Origin: Diospyros lotus
Taxonomy: Eukaryota; Streptophyta; Magnoliopsida; Ericales; Ebenaceae
DNA: 64,000 bases
Assembly (NCBI RefSeq): GCF_014633365.1
Contig: NC_068349.1
Location: forward strand, 25,558,753-25,622,752
Reading direction: 5' to 3'
Part shown: in pieces, positions 21,241-32,492 of the stretch
How positions within the stretch are numbered: the first letter of the stretch is position 1
Layout: every line of letters begins with the position of its first letter
Program-made: the position numbers and the translations under genes
Notes under the pieces: model-generated
Seen by the model: the letters and a program-made list of their open reading frames with translations, nothing else
What the model was told of the DNA's origin: nothing
The model's database searches: none

Positions 21241-22314
21241 CACAGGAGTATCCAAAATGAAAGGAGTACCTTGGATAGTTGCAGGATTCACCTCTACGTC
21301 CTCCTTGGTCAAATTATAGACTCGCCCCTGTCTAGTCCCTTTTCCCTCTTCAATCTTTAGCGGTTGCTCTTTCTTCTTTGGGCAATTCCTCGAGATGTGC
21401 CCGTGTTGGTTGCAATTGTAGCAGATCACGCTCACTGGTGTTGTTGTTATAGCTTTGCCTTCTTGGACCATTCCCTTCGAGCAATTTCTAGAAGTATGCC
21501 CGGGTTATCCACAGGTGAACAGACAATGCTTTGACCATCGCACCTCTTGCCCGGGTGCCTCTTCTTGCATTTAAAGCACGCCTTACCCTTTTTCATGATC
21601 TTCCCATCCCGAGATCCCATAGTCGAGTAGGATTTCTCTTATTGTCCTTTAGTTTGAACAATTGTGGGCTTTAGTTCTGCCACCTGCGTCATATTCTCCT
21701 CGGTCGCCATAACTTTGAAAACTATATCCGCGTAAGACTCCACGTGAACCAAGCTCATCAGTTGTTAAAATTCAATTCGCAAGCCTTATAAGAATTTTCG
21801 TCCCTTCTCCACATCACCCATCCCGTACAACGACATATACTTGATTAACCATAAAAATTCAACCTCGTATTGGGCCACAGACATATTTGGCCCTTGGCAT
21901 AAGTTCATAAACTCTCGAGCTCTAGCTAACTTCCAGCAAGTGGGAAAGAATTTCCCATTGAACAGTTCCTTAAACCATTCCCACGACATCTGGGGTGCCT
22001 CCCCTAATTCTACATCTATTGCTGACCCCTGAGATCCTATCCAATTAGGTATCGCTCGCTGCATAGACCTCCACCATTGGGCAGCTTCCTCTTCTAGCAT
22101 ATAGGTTGCACACTCGACCTTGTCCTCATTCAAGATTCTGAATCTTTGTAGGATCTTCTCTGTTTGGTCCAACCAGTATTCACTGATTGCGGGGTCATTT
22201 GCCAGTTTTCCTCGAAACACTGGCGGGTTTTGTTATAGATACCTCTCCAAAGCATCTACTCTTCTTTGCTTGGGCTGCAACTCCAAAATTCGCCCAGCCA
22301 TGCCTTCTAGGATT
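21241..22314 (-). pseudogene. gag: Chromovirus E gag, middle and C-terminal parts
   Basis: The right part (22220-21786) encodes the gag core, with W-L-D-Q-T-E-K-I, A-A-Q-W-W-R, F-N-G-K-F-F-P and A-Q-Y-E-V-E-F. The left part has a cysteine-rich segment (C-F-K-C ... near 21580) and a C-C-H-C knuckle C-Y-N-C-N-Q-H-G-H-I-S-R-N-C near 21385-21425. Stops and frame changes lie between (for example near 21785 and 21640). The reading is cut at 22314 by the solo LTR and resumes at 24111. Confidence 0.8.
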
Positions 22315-22319
22315 CTCTC

Positions 22320-24105
22320 TGTAATACCCGAAGTTTTCCTAGGCATTGTTGTTTAAGAAATAAAACATTTCCTTGGAAATCGAAGGATACACGTGAAGTT
22401 TCGAGGTAATCGCCGAGGAACGAATGAAGGGTTTTCTAAAAAATCATGGAAACTATCGCAAGGGGACATCATCTAAGATATTTTGGAGAAGTTTAAGGAG
22501 TTATAGGGCTCAAGGGATATAAGTGAAAAGAAGTTTTTGGGTTAAAGAGTTATTTGTAAGAAGTTAAAATATCTTGTGACTAGTTAGTTAAAGGAACCAA
22601 GTAAGCTAACTTAGTTAGGAGACATAATCATGAGGAATCTTGAAAAATCAAATTAACATGTGGTGGCACATGTTTAAAAGGACACATGTGACAAGGGGGA
22701 GAAATGGCTCAAATCTCAAGGGACACTTGGTGCAATCCTACGAAAGTGATGATTACAACCTTATCTAAGTGACACATAGCAAGTGACACATGGCACTCTT
22801 GGATTGGCGATAAATGCCTATAAATACCAAGGCCTTGGAAGGTAAATTCTCACCATTAATCAAGAGGAAAATGGGAGGTGAGTTGAGAGGAGAAGCTTTG
22901 CCCAAAAATAGAGTGGTAAAACACTTCGTCGGAAAAGTTGGACCACCACCGTAAAAGGAGTTAAACAGCAAAAAAACAGAAATTTAATTCTAATTTATTT
23001 CTGTAGTTCGATAGATAATTGAATAAGGATCATGTGGGTTCAAACGGAAGTCAAATCGGAGTCCAGATGAGGGAGAACGGGCCGAAAAACCTCAAGACGT
23101 CAAAGCTGGAGGGGCGGCGCGTGCAGTTCACGCGCCACCTGACTGCCGTGAGTAGAGCGCGTGGGGATCCTTCCCCCAGCGCATGAGGCACGTGAGAGGC
23201 TCTCTTGGGCCCAACTTTTGTATACTTGGTCCTTAAATTTTTCCCTAGGACCCCATATAAAAATATTTTATGTTTGAGTTTCGAAGTTATGTTATTTTTG
23301 CAGAAAAGCTTCCTCGAACCCTGTGAACAATACCTTAGAGCTTCTGAACCAGCAAGGTGAGTGCTTCTTGCATCTTTATGATACATACCGAATATTTTGT
23401 CTTCATGTGCGTAAGGGTGATTACTTGCATAAGCATGACTTTCCTTTAAACCAAGCATTTTCTCTTTCTTTGTCATGCATCACTTGGTGTGTGTGGCTAA
23501 CTGAAGTCAGGATCTCGTGTTAGACTGGTGAAAAGTCTTGGAGATGTGAGAACATGATTGATCAGCGGGGGTGATTGCAACACCTCGGCCTCACTACCAC
23601 ACAGGCGGTTTCATATCATTTTACATATCTCATTTACATGCATGCTATCTCTTCTTGTTGCACTCACTTAGATATAACTATCAAACTTGGGTGTCTCATA
23701 CCCTTGAAACATTCAACGTTCCAGGTGGGTTAATCGTGACAGATGCCCCGGAATCAAGTCAGAGGAAAGGAAAGGAAGTGGTTCTCGGATAGCTAGTTAT
23801 TCTACGTTTTAATTGTAAAAGCGTTGTACTGTGACTTTAGTGTGAGTTTTACTTGTTGTAAAAGGGAGCCTAGATAATCCCTAGATTTTCAAGTTGTATT
23901 ATGGTTTTTCATGTGATTTTTTGTGTTAAAAGCATATAGTGGAAGCCTTAAATATCTAGCTTATGGTTTTATAAAGCTTTCAAGTTCGATCATTTGCTTC
24001 CGTTGGAAAAGGCTTCCATAAACTCCCTTTGATTACCATGTGGTTGCTAGCGTCATCATGCACCTTTGTATGTGTACCTTGGAAAAAGAAAAGTGGGGCG
24101 TTACA
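22320..24105 (+). mobile_element. Solo LTR D inside E gag
   Basis: 1786 bp from TGTAATACCC to GGGGCGTTACA, flanked by CTCTC (22315-22319) and CTGTC (24106-24110), a 5-bp duplication with one mismatch. No primer site, polypurine tract or coding sequence is present. A TATA-like CCTATAAATACC lies near 22810-22825, so it is plus-oriented. It is related to the LTRs at 1-610 and 32493-34930. Confidence 0.8.
23704..23724. promoter_or_regulatory. Palindromic motif in solo LTR D
   Basis: TTGAAACATTCAACGTTCCAG: the same GGAAC/GTTCC palindrome with one arm degraded. Confidence 0.3.
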
Positions 24106-24110
24106 CTGTC

Positions 24111-24245
24111 GATCCAATCAATTCTGCCTTCACCGAGGTCAGCTCTTGCATCTCTTTCACCTTCCACACCGCCTCCTAGGTGCGGGTTGGTGTTGCTTTC
24201 TTCGCCATTGCCTCTCTCACGCCTGTTCCTTCTTGTATTCACCAT
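24111..24245 (-). pseudogene. gag: N-terminus of chromovirus E gag
   Basis: It starts at ATG 24245 with M-V-N-T-R-R-N-R-R-E-R, a start typical of chromovirus gag, and is cut by solo LTR D at its duplication. The remaining gag is at 22314 and below. The leader from 24246 to 24410 contains no other gene. Confidence 0.7.
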
Positions 24246-24410
24246 CTGGCAAGAAGACAGGGCGATCTATTAATTTATCACGGCATGGCACAATTCAATT
24301 TGAATAAGCAACAAGAGCATGCCACTAAATATTTCAAAAATCCTAACCTAATTCCCAAAACTTACGGTAGCTTTACTCATCTAGCCATATGCGAACTTTT
24401 CCTTAGGTTC

Positions 24411-24422
24411 GCTCTGATACCA
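24411..24422 (-). promoter_or_regulatory. Primer binding site of E
   Basis: On the minus strand TGGTATCAGAGC, complementary to the 3' end of initiator tRNA-Met, two bases from the LTR end at 24425. Confidence 0.85.
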
Positions 24423-24424
24423 AC

Positions 24425-26164
24425 TATAACACCCCAAATTTCTCGAGCATGTTATAACTTAGGATTTCGGGAATATAAAATTTTTTCACATCACAATAGC
24501 TATCATACATCACACAATATTCCAAAAACCCTAATTTTCACATTCTCGGCTTAACAAACCCAATAATCGAATAACTAAGACAGGCGTTAAAATCTCGAAT
24601 GTGGAAGCTAGATCGAACCTGATATGGTTCACAACCATAATACTTTATTTATCATAAAATTGTTCAAGACGTCTACAAAATATATTACATGGACATCAAC
24701 AAGTGATAACTGAACATCTTAAACATATCCAAAATTACATAGGCTCGCACAAAGAAAAATATGTTAATCATGCTACAGATAGTAATTTAAGCTAATTCTT
24801 CCGCTACCTCATTTCCCTTAGAGCCACTCATCGAACCTGGAACATTTGAATATTCTAAGAACATAGTCCAATTAAAAGATGAATCTTCTAGTGAGAAACT
24901 CCAAAAACAGTTTATATTGATGCATGATCAGGTATAAAATGTATGAGAAGACAACGAGAACTACTCTAAAGTGTCTTGTGAACACATCAGCCTCCTCCAA
25001 TGAGAGTTTTCTCAATGGCGCACGTATAGCGCCTCTCGGGAGGTCCCTAACCATGTCACTTTGGCCCAATCTTATAGAACTCATGCAAGCACCACATCTG
25101 TTGTTCCTTAGACTCACAGTCTTCCCCACGAGAGCTTTCTCGATGGCGCACGCATAGCGCCTCTCGGGGGATATTTGACTTTTGCCCTCGGCCAACAACA
25201 AATAGGTACAACAGTATGGCCACACGAATTTTATAAATACAACAGTTAAAAAGCCAATAGCATATAATTTTCAAAAAAAAAAACATTTCATATATGCAAC
25301 ATGATTTCACGTAAGAGAATAACAAGAGTTTGCGTATAAGAACCTCCCGAAACACGTCTCATGCAATAGAAGTCTCTCATAAGAGAATAAAAATAGGATT
25401 TGGAGTATAAGAGTCTCACCTTGTTGGTTTATCTCTTCGACGGTATAATTTCACAGTAAACGGCCTAGGTTTCTGCAGAAAACACATGTTTTGGTAAACC
25501 TAACCTCAAATATTTTTATATAGGGTTGAGGAGTATTAAAGTAGGGACAAAACTAGAAAATTTGGAGAAAAATAGGCCCATCACGCGCCCTCACGTGCCC
25601 TGGAAAGGTGGCCCATGTGCCTTCACGCGCAGCCACTTCCGGCGCGTGTATCTCACGCGCTGCACAGTAGAATTCGGATAGCATTGAGTCGTTTTCGTAT
25701 TTCAGCCATATCTCTCTCGTTTTAACTCCGATTCGACCCCCGTTTGAACCTACCAACCCTCTCTTCCCCGGCTTCTCCTTCAATTTCTTCTCGGCTTCTT
25801 GCCAAACTTTCTCCTCTCTCTCTAGAGCAAGCTCCTCCTCTTAGAGTGCCTCAACTCTCAAGCTTGCTTCGAATGATTTGAGAACAACCCATGGTGCCTA
25901 TTTATAGATTTCGTCAACCAATCACATTATGCCACTTGTCACAATCTAAGCCATGGACTCCAAAGACTTGAAGATATAAATGAATGGCTTTTGAAATCCA
26001 AAGCTAGAATGAATTTAACTTTTGAAATCCAAGCTAATTCCCCCAACTTCTCCCAAATAACATTTTGGCCCTTATTTCAAGTCCTCAACTTTAATATTTT
26101 ACCACATAAGCTCTTAATTTTATCCTTATTTCGTTTGGATAATTATCAAATTATATTTACACCC
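24425..26164 (-). repeat. 5' LTR of chromovirus E, right end missing
   Basis: It aligns with 1859-3593 with scattered substitutions and indels, then abruptly switches at ACACCC|TTACGGG (about 26164) to the sequence of LTR family B. The terminal ~330 bp of the LTR are absent here. Confidence 0.8.
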
Positions 26165-28871
26165 TTACGGGTGTTACTCGTGAACAATCACCTGAATTGT
26201 CCACCTGCCCGGCCTTTGGTGAAGGGTGGACCATGTTTCAAGACGAAACGCCCTAGGTGAGAACTAGGCTCGTCCTTCCCTTCCCTGAACCCCAGGATTC
26301 ACTAGCAGAATTGGGCTTTAGCCACACCGCATTGGCTATAAAGAAAATCTCATTCAGATGCCCAATCGTCATTTTCTCAATTATATTTAATTCTTTTCCC
26401 ATTCAAGAATTTTTACTGGGCTCCATAAAATCACCATTTAAATCAATCCATTGATTTATTACCCATTTTGGAGGAAAAACTCATCATTTTCAATTTTTCA
26501 AAATTTCGGCATTATTCCCAAAAATGCCCGAAATATCCCTTTATTTTGAAAATTCCTCCGGGGCCCAAAATCAATTAAGAAATGGCCCAATATCCCCAAA
26601 AAAATCCAAATTTTTAAAAAATTGGGTAGCGAGGCCCGCTGGCACGCCCAGGGCCCCGCTGGGCGCTGGGCGCTGGCTGCGCGGGCTGACCGCGCATGCC
26701 GCGCGCGCGCTCGCCCATGCGGCCTTGCCCACGCGTAGGCTGCTGCCTGCTTCCAAAAAAAATTTTTTTTTTTTTTTGTTCACCTTTCTCCTTGGGCCTT
26801 CTAACCCAAAAATTTCTAGAAATATAAATAAATAAAATACCTCACCTTCCTTCAAATTTGCCTTTATTTCTCCATAATTAAGGTTTAAACCACCTCTTGA
26901 ATATTACACAACATACACCAAAATTTGCTTCCATTTCACACATAAGCCTTACACATCTTATTGTTGCTCGCATAACAACATTCATATATAAATACCACAC
27001 ATGATTAACAACAACAAATAGGCTTCCCTAAGCAATAATGCCACAAATTAAATACCACAAGTCTAGGCTTCTTTAAGCCATAAATTACATCAAACAAAGG
27101 AAAAATACACCAAGAGCTTCCGACCACAAGCTTGCACTTTCCCTTTTCTTCTTTAACATAAGAATAACCTACAAGGAGAGGATAAAACCTCGTGAGCTCA
27201 AAAGCTCAGTAAGGGTGCATATGCAAGGTAAATAAAAGCGTAACAAGTCTATGTAATGACAAATGCATGCAAGCATGGTTAGGTCATTCCATCCTCACAA
27301 CCCAACATGGTTTGAGGCATCAACCTATCATTTCTTTCCCACCCCCATGGCCATAGGTCTCATGTACAAGTAAAGCATGCAAAGAGATACATAAAAATTT
27401 ATACAACCTACTTACAATGCAATGCAAGGCCTCCAGCACTTGGGGCCATCCCTTACCTCATTCTTGAATATTAAATCTCCATTTCAAGAGCGCTTCCATC
27501 TTCATTTTCTCCCATCTAAAATGGCATTCCAAAAGAAATTTATTTCCTTTGCATACTAGAACACTAATTAAAGAGAAGAAGAAATATACTTACCTTGATT
27601 TATTCTCTTCTTCTTTAATTTTTCTTCCATGGGAGACTTTCTTATCTCCCTTTCTTTCCTTCCTTCTTCATTTCATTCTCCAAATGGCCAAAGGAAACCA
27701 AGACTTCCCTTCTTGCCATTTTATACTAGTTCCCCCGTATTTCAAGAATGCATCCTAGCCACTCACAAAAAGCGCAATCCATGTGCTTAGGGGAAAACTA
27801 AATCTCAACCCTCCATTTCAAATGAACAAGATTTCTCTCTTGGAGAAAACACATTCTTAAATATGTTGGCAATCCATGCCATTCACTCTCTTTAAATCTC
27901 CACCCTTGGATTAATTCTCTTTCTCAAGAATTCATCTCATCCCTTGGATTCTTGAAATTTCCATTTATTTCTCATTTAAATAAATCCTCCCATTTTCACT
28001 CATAAATGAGTGACTAATTTCCATTTCTTTTGCATTTTCTTTTTAGGCAACAACATCATGGCTTGCATTTAACACTTGAAAGACCATTTATTCACCAATT
28101 TAAATTTCTTTTAAATGCCTATTCTTAATTCACAAGATCATGCCACGTGTCCCTAGCCACCATCTCCCAATTTCTCAATTCTTTCCCATTTAAATTAATG
28201 GGACTATTTTCATAACCATCACACTTGAGAGACATAATTAATTTCTTTTTCATTTAATAAAATCTCCATATTTTCCAAGGCATTAATGGTGACCATTTAC
28301 CATTTTCTTTTGGATTTTCTTTAATCCATATAATCATGCCTCTCATTAAATGCTTGAAAGACCATTTAACATTTCTTTTGCATTTAATTAATTCACCCAA
28401 TTATACTTGAACCACAATATGCCAACTGTCACAACAAGACACTAACCTTGGCTTCCAAGTTTAATCTCATCTCTCCATGTGGCATTACCACATTAATTCA
28501 CCAACTTAGGGAAAATATAATTATTCTCCTCAAATAATTTAATATCCACCATTTTCCCTATTTCAAAAATTAAATTTCTTTATGGAATCACTCCAAATTA
28601 CCAAAATTCTCATTTCATGAATTATTAATCCCATATCTCCACATAAATATCAATTTGGGATTTTATTCACTTATTCACCTAATTCCACATAGGAATTATT
28701 TTCGATTTATCAAAATACCCTTTTATTGGATTTTACTATCCAAATTACCAAAATACCCTTCTCATTGGGCACCCTCAATCTCAAGGATCTAGCATATCCT
28801 CAAGGGCATTTTTGGAAGTTTTCTTACTCCCTTTTCTCATTCTCTTAACACCGGTTACACCGAGTGTTACA
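26165..28871 (-). mobile_element. LTR of family B (B1), left tip lost
   Basis: It matches the complete solo LTR B2 (31583-36733) from GGGTGTTACTCGTGAAC onward to the terminal GAGTGTTACA, but lacks the first ~18 bases of the family. A GC-rich GCGCGCGCTCGCC block is at 26640-26740. On the minus strand a TATA-like TAGTATAAAATGG lies near 27715-27730, so the promoter faces left. Length of about 2.7 kb fits one LTR with no internal region. No coding sequence is supported. Confidence 0.7.
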
Positions 28872-29555
28872 CTTGGCTATTTATAGCTATTTCCATTGAT
28901 TTTTTTACCAATTAGGTCGCCCCGAGTTGCCCGACCAACCACTAAGGTCATGATGATCATCACACCACCGAAAGTGGCGATGAGACGCCACCCACCCGTG
29001 GCTGACTATCCTTTCGGTTGTCTGCCATGATTTGAGCTTCAAATTTGCTATTTGGTCATTCCTCTTTCACCTCCTATCACTTTGGCCCCTTGCCCTCAAG
29101 TCCTTGGTTTTTTGAAAATCATCCTCATCCCCTTGACTTATGAAAAATTACACTTTTACCCTCAAAAAATTATACTTAAACCCCGAATTTATATTAAATC
29201 ACGAATCCTTTTGTTTTTCCCCAAATCAATTTTAAGGGTTGATCCTTACGAAAAATTGGAGCCCTTTCAAAGTCCCGTTGACTTCTTGGGAATCCCCTAT
29301 GATGATTTGATTTTTCAACCTGAATCGAAGGTTTATTTTAGCTGTACCAAAAATCGTCTCAATTCCAATTTCTTTTAATACCATAAATCCTATCTCGGGA
29401 TACTTATCAAGACCATATCATTTTCCTTAGATAATTACATTCTGAGGCATTCCCTGCAGTCGATTCAGTACTTATAACTGTTATCAAGCCAATTTTTTGG
29501 TATTTTAAACTTATTTAAATTACGTGGCAAGCTCATGAAAATATGAGTTTTTACA
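28872..29555 (-). repeat. LTR remnant related to the E LTR end
   Basis: Its last ~160 bp (ACTTATTTAAATTACGTGGC ... ATGAGTTTTTACA) match the right end of the E LTR (3760-3923), but the part before is different from E's 3' LTR. It is the tail of another member of the same LTR family, adjoining B1 on one side and the Tat antisense ORF on the other. Confidence 0.5.
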
Positions 29556-29599
29556 CGTCGACTTGGTTGTTAGGGGTTAATCACGGCTCATCTAAAGAG

Positions 29600-30915
29600 A
29601 TCGGGCCCTCACTTCTGGGCAACATTGCTCACTGGCTGGTCTAGCCTGGAATCCACTTCGACATCCACTACCTCGATATGGCGTCGACTGGTGCCCACTC
29701 CAGTCCCAGCGGCTCCTTGGTACCATGGGATGGGATCTCTGTGACTTTCCTCACCAGAAGAAGCCTAAGTTGGAGACGCGTACGCCCGAGGGAAAGGTTC
29801 ATCGGCGGCTGGGCTCTCTCCCTCCTCAAGGATAGTCATGTTCGTAATGGGAAGAAAGGTAGTGGCATCTCCTTTAGCTTCCCTCTAGCTCCTTCTTTTC
29901 TTCATATGACGAAGAGCTGTCGCCGTCTCACCAATCTCTTCTGCTCGGTGGGGAAGAGGGGTCGTCGACTCAAGGAATTGACCCTCGGGGGCGGTGGCAG
30001 TGCCTACTCTCCTTTGCGAGCCCAGCGCCATTCGCCTCATCCCTGCAAAGGAAAAAATGAGTGATTAACATTTAGGCAGAGAAAAGAGTAATGATTCATG
30101 CATGAAAAGCATAAAAAAGTGTGAAAAGAAAGAGCCAAAGAGGAAAAAGTAGTCAGGTGGTTCACACCCTTTGGGGAATGCTCCTCCCCTAGAGGGATGT
30201 CCCCTTCCTCTGTGTTCATGTGAGCGGTAGGCTGGCGGTATGGTATGGCTCTAGGAGCCCAATGATGGGGCGGTCCAGCGAACCCATGAATCCACCCAGC
30301 CAGTTTTAATCTGTCAACCACAAGGTAGTCATAGAGATACGATGAGCCGCCCTGAAGAACAGCGCGATACTCCTTGCAGTATCACTCCTAGAGGGCGGAC
30401 AGACTGCCGAAGGGTGGCTTCACCACCCTTTCGGGGTCAGTGACCCACTTACAGGGAGCATTCCACATGCCGATAGGTGGTTGGAACAAAAACTACTTAG
30501 TGTCAAAGGATTTAGTTTTAGCCGGGGAGTCAAGGAATATGCGATCCTCGAGGCGAAGGCGATGCAAGGTATATAGGTGATACCTATTCTTCACTAAGCA
30601 AAGATAAAAGAAGCAGTATAGAAGTTCAATCGAAGGGACTATCTCTTTTTCTTGGTAGCATACAAAAAAGGCAACCAGTTGGGCCCAACCGTTAGGATGC
30701 AGTTGGGCCGGGGCCAAGCCGCTTATTCTCATAAACCTAAGGCCAAAGTTGTGTAGGGGAAGGCTAAAGCCGTGATGGAAGCTAGCCTCGAAGATGCTCA
30801 CCCAGCCCTCCTCAGCATTAGCTATGCAATTCAAGGCTAGGTTGGGGATCCTAGTTTGGTATTGAGGCAGTATCCCATGGTTAGCGCAGAAAAGAGCCAT
30901 ATCGTCCTCCGACAT
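29600..30915 (-). pseudogene. N-terminal half of Tat-type antisense ORF (T1)
   Basis: On the minus strand, 30915-30493 encodes a domain with H-H-G-F-S-L-P-L-H, L-A-P-A-Q-L-H-P-N-G-W and V-A-F-F-V-C, the pattern of the family known as 'putative gypsy type transposon' (PF04195), found in the antisense ORF of Tat elements. It continues through 30321-30165, a probable intron (acceptor TTTGCAG|GG near 30045) and a Pro/Ser/Glu-rich part to about 29600, where element E interrupts it; the coiled-coil and tail follow at 1858-1110. The function of this protein is unknown. Frame breaks around 30490-30330 make it a pseudogene. Its position directly before the polypurine tract fits a plus-oriented Tat element. 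Confidence 0.65.
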
Positions 30916-30979
30916 ACGAGAACGCGTGCCCTTAAAATAAGCTCACACTACCCCGTTCTCATCAGTCTCCCTATGATAG

Positions 30980-31500
30980 ACTTTTATGCTAGCCATTATC
31001 CAAAATTGAGATTTAACAGTCTAAGGCAAGATGAGGGAAGCAAAGTTTTCTCTCGGAGAGGTAGCTCACATAAGGGAATGTCTCGGAAAGACGATATCTC
31101 TCAAGGGAGGTATGAAATTCTCTTGGAGAGAAAAGAGATCTCTCAAAGAGAATGAGAGATTCCCTCGGAAAGAGGTTAAAATCTCTCAGACAGAAGAAAA
31201 TATCTTGGGAAAAAGGCGAGAATTCCTCGAAGAGGGATAAGTGTCTCTCAGAGATTAAGAAATCTCTCTCGGGAAGAAGGAAACGCTCTACCTGAAAGAA
31301 GGTAGTCCTTTCAAGAGAAGGCGGGGGACCTTTCGAAGAGAAAATCACAGAGAGCAAAGAGTCTGCCTAACATACGCGTTAAGCAGAAGGTGGTGCGATA
31401 GCGACCTATTTATAAATAGGCCCTCAGGAACACCATTCAGCACAAGTCTCAAAAAGATGTCTTTCAGAAAAAATATATACTCCCCGCTTTTACTTGAAGG
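30980..31500. other. Tat 3' region with CTCTC/GAGAG palindromes
   Basis: No gene. The sequence is dense in short palindromic words such as TCTCGGAGAG and CTCTTGGAGAG, repeated irregularly at roughly 15-30 base spacing; the same words fill the LTR at 36740-37340. Confidence 0.5.
31405..31420 (-). promoter_or_regulatory. Palindromic TATA box for antisense ORF
   Basis: CCTATTTATAAATAGG reads the same on both strands. It lies about 490 bp upstream of the antisense ORF and just outside the 3' LTR, a good position for an antisense promoter. Confidence 0.4.
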
Positions 31501-31510
31501 TAAAAGCAGA

Positions 31511-31524
31511 GAGTGGGGGGCAAT
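31511..31524 (+). promoter_or_regulatory. Polypurine tract of Tat element T1
   Basis: GAGTGGGGGGCAAT directly precedes TGTGGTACCC, the start of the 3' LTR; this fixes T1 in plus orientation. Confidence 0.75.
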
Positions 31525-32492
31525 TGTGGTACCCTACCTCCCCGAGATACCCTTTTGGAGAGACTCTCTCAGAAAGGCTCTCTGTAACACCCCGCTCCCA
31601 CTTACAGGTGTTACTCGTGAACAATTACCCGAATTGTCCACCTGCCCAGCCTTTGGTGAAGGGTGGACCATCTTTCAAGAAGAAATGTCCTAGGTGGGAA
31701 CTAGGCTCGTCCTTCCCTTCCCTCAACCCCAGGATTCACTAGTAGAATTGGATTTCAACCACGTCGCATTCAGTTAAAAGAAAACTCATGAAGGTGCCCA
31801 ACCCGGATTTTCTTATTTATATTTAATTCTTTTTCATCCAAGAATTTTACCGGGCTCCATAAATCACCATTAAAATCAATCCATTGATTGATTACCAATT
31901 TTAGAGGAAAAATCAAATTTTCAATTTTCCAGAATTTCGGCATTTTCTCCAAAAATGCCCGAAAAATCCCTTTATTTTGAAAATTCCTCCGGGACCCAAA
32001 TTCAATTAAAAAATTCCCCTAATTCCCCAATTTTTTTGAAATTTAAAAAAAAAATGACTGACGGGGCCCACGGCGCTCCCCGAGGCCCCGCTAGGTGTTA
32101 GCCGCGAGGGCTTGCCGCGCGCATACGCCCATGGGCCCGCCTGCGCGCGAAAGCGCCAACCCAAGCGCGCGGCCGCCCTGCGGCCCTGCTGCTAGCTGCC
32201 GCTGCTGGCTGCCCCCCTGCTGCTCCTTCACTTCTTTTTCTTTTTCTTTTTTTTCTTGGGCCTTTAAAACCCAAATTTTTACAGTTTTCACACCCCAAAT
32301 AAAAGTATTAAAAATCTTCACATTTCACCTCCCAAAGCCTCATTTCTCCACAAAAATCATTTTGTTTTACATCTTGATTGCTTCCCACAACACACCCAAC
32401 AATGAGACTTACACCACAACTTAGGCTTCAACATGCCATAAGCCAACATCTCATTTTAAAATAAAATCAAATACTCCCAAGATATGAAATAC

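Larger units (their letters stand above)
1859..26164 (-). mobile_element. Chromovirus-type Ty3/gypsy element E (nested host)
   Basis: A minus-oriented gypsy element. Reading right to left it has a 5' LTR (24425-26164, right end lost), a primer site matching initiator tRNA-Met (24411-24422), gag starting M-V-N-T-R-R-N, zinc knuckle, protease, reverse transcriptase, RNase H, integrase, a chromodomain-like tail, a polypurine tract and a 3' LTR (1859-3923). Its interior is split by an Athila element (4278-18117) and a solo LTR (22320-24105). Long LTRs of about 2 kb, the Met primer site and the chromodomain tail point to the Tekay/Del group. The flank left of 1859 is ATTGG. The right end is chimeric, so no target duplication can be confirmed. 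All coding parts are broken. Confidence 0.8.

Noticed and set aside
26524..26855. Frames on both strands over the GC-rich block
   Set aside because: Composition effect of the GCGCGCGC part of LTR family B; the same block in B2 gives different unrelated frames.
29678..30064. Plus-strand frame of 128 residues
   Set aside because: It is the reverse strand of the Tat antisense ORF, with no features of its own.
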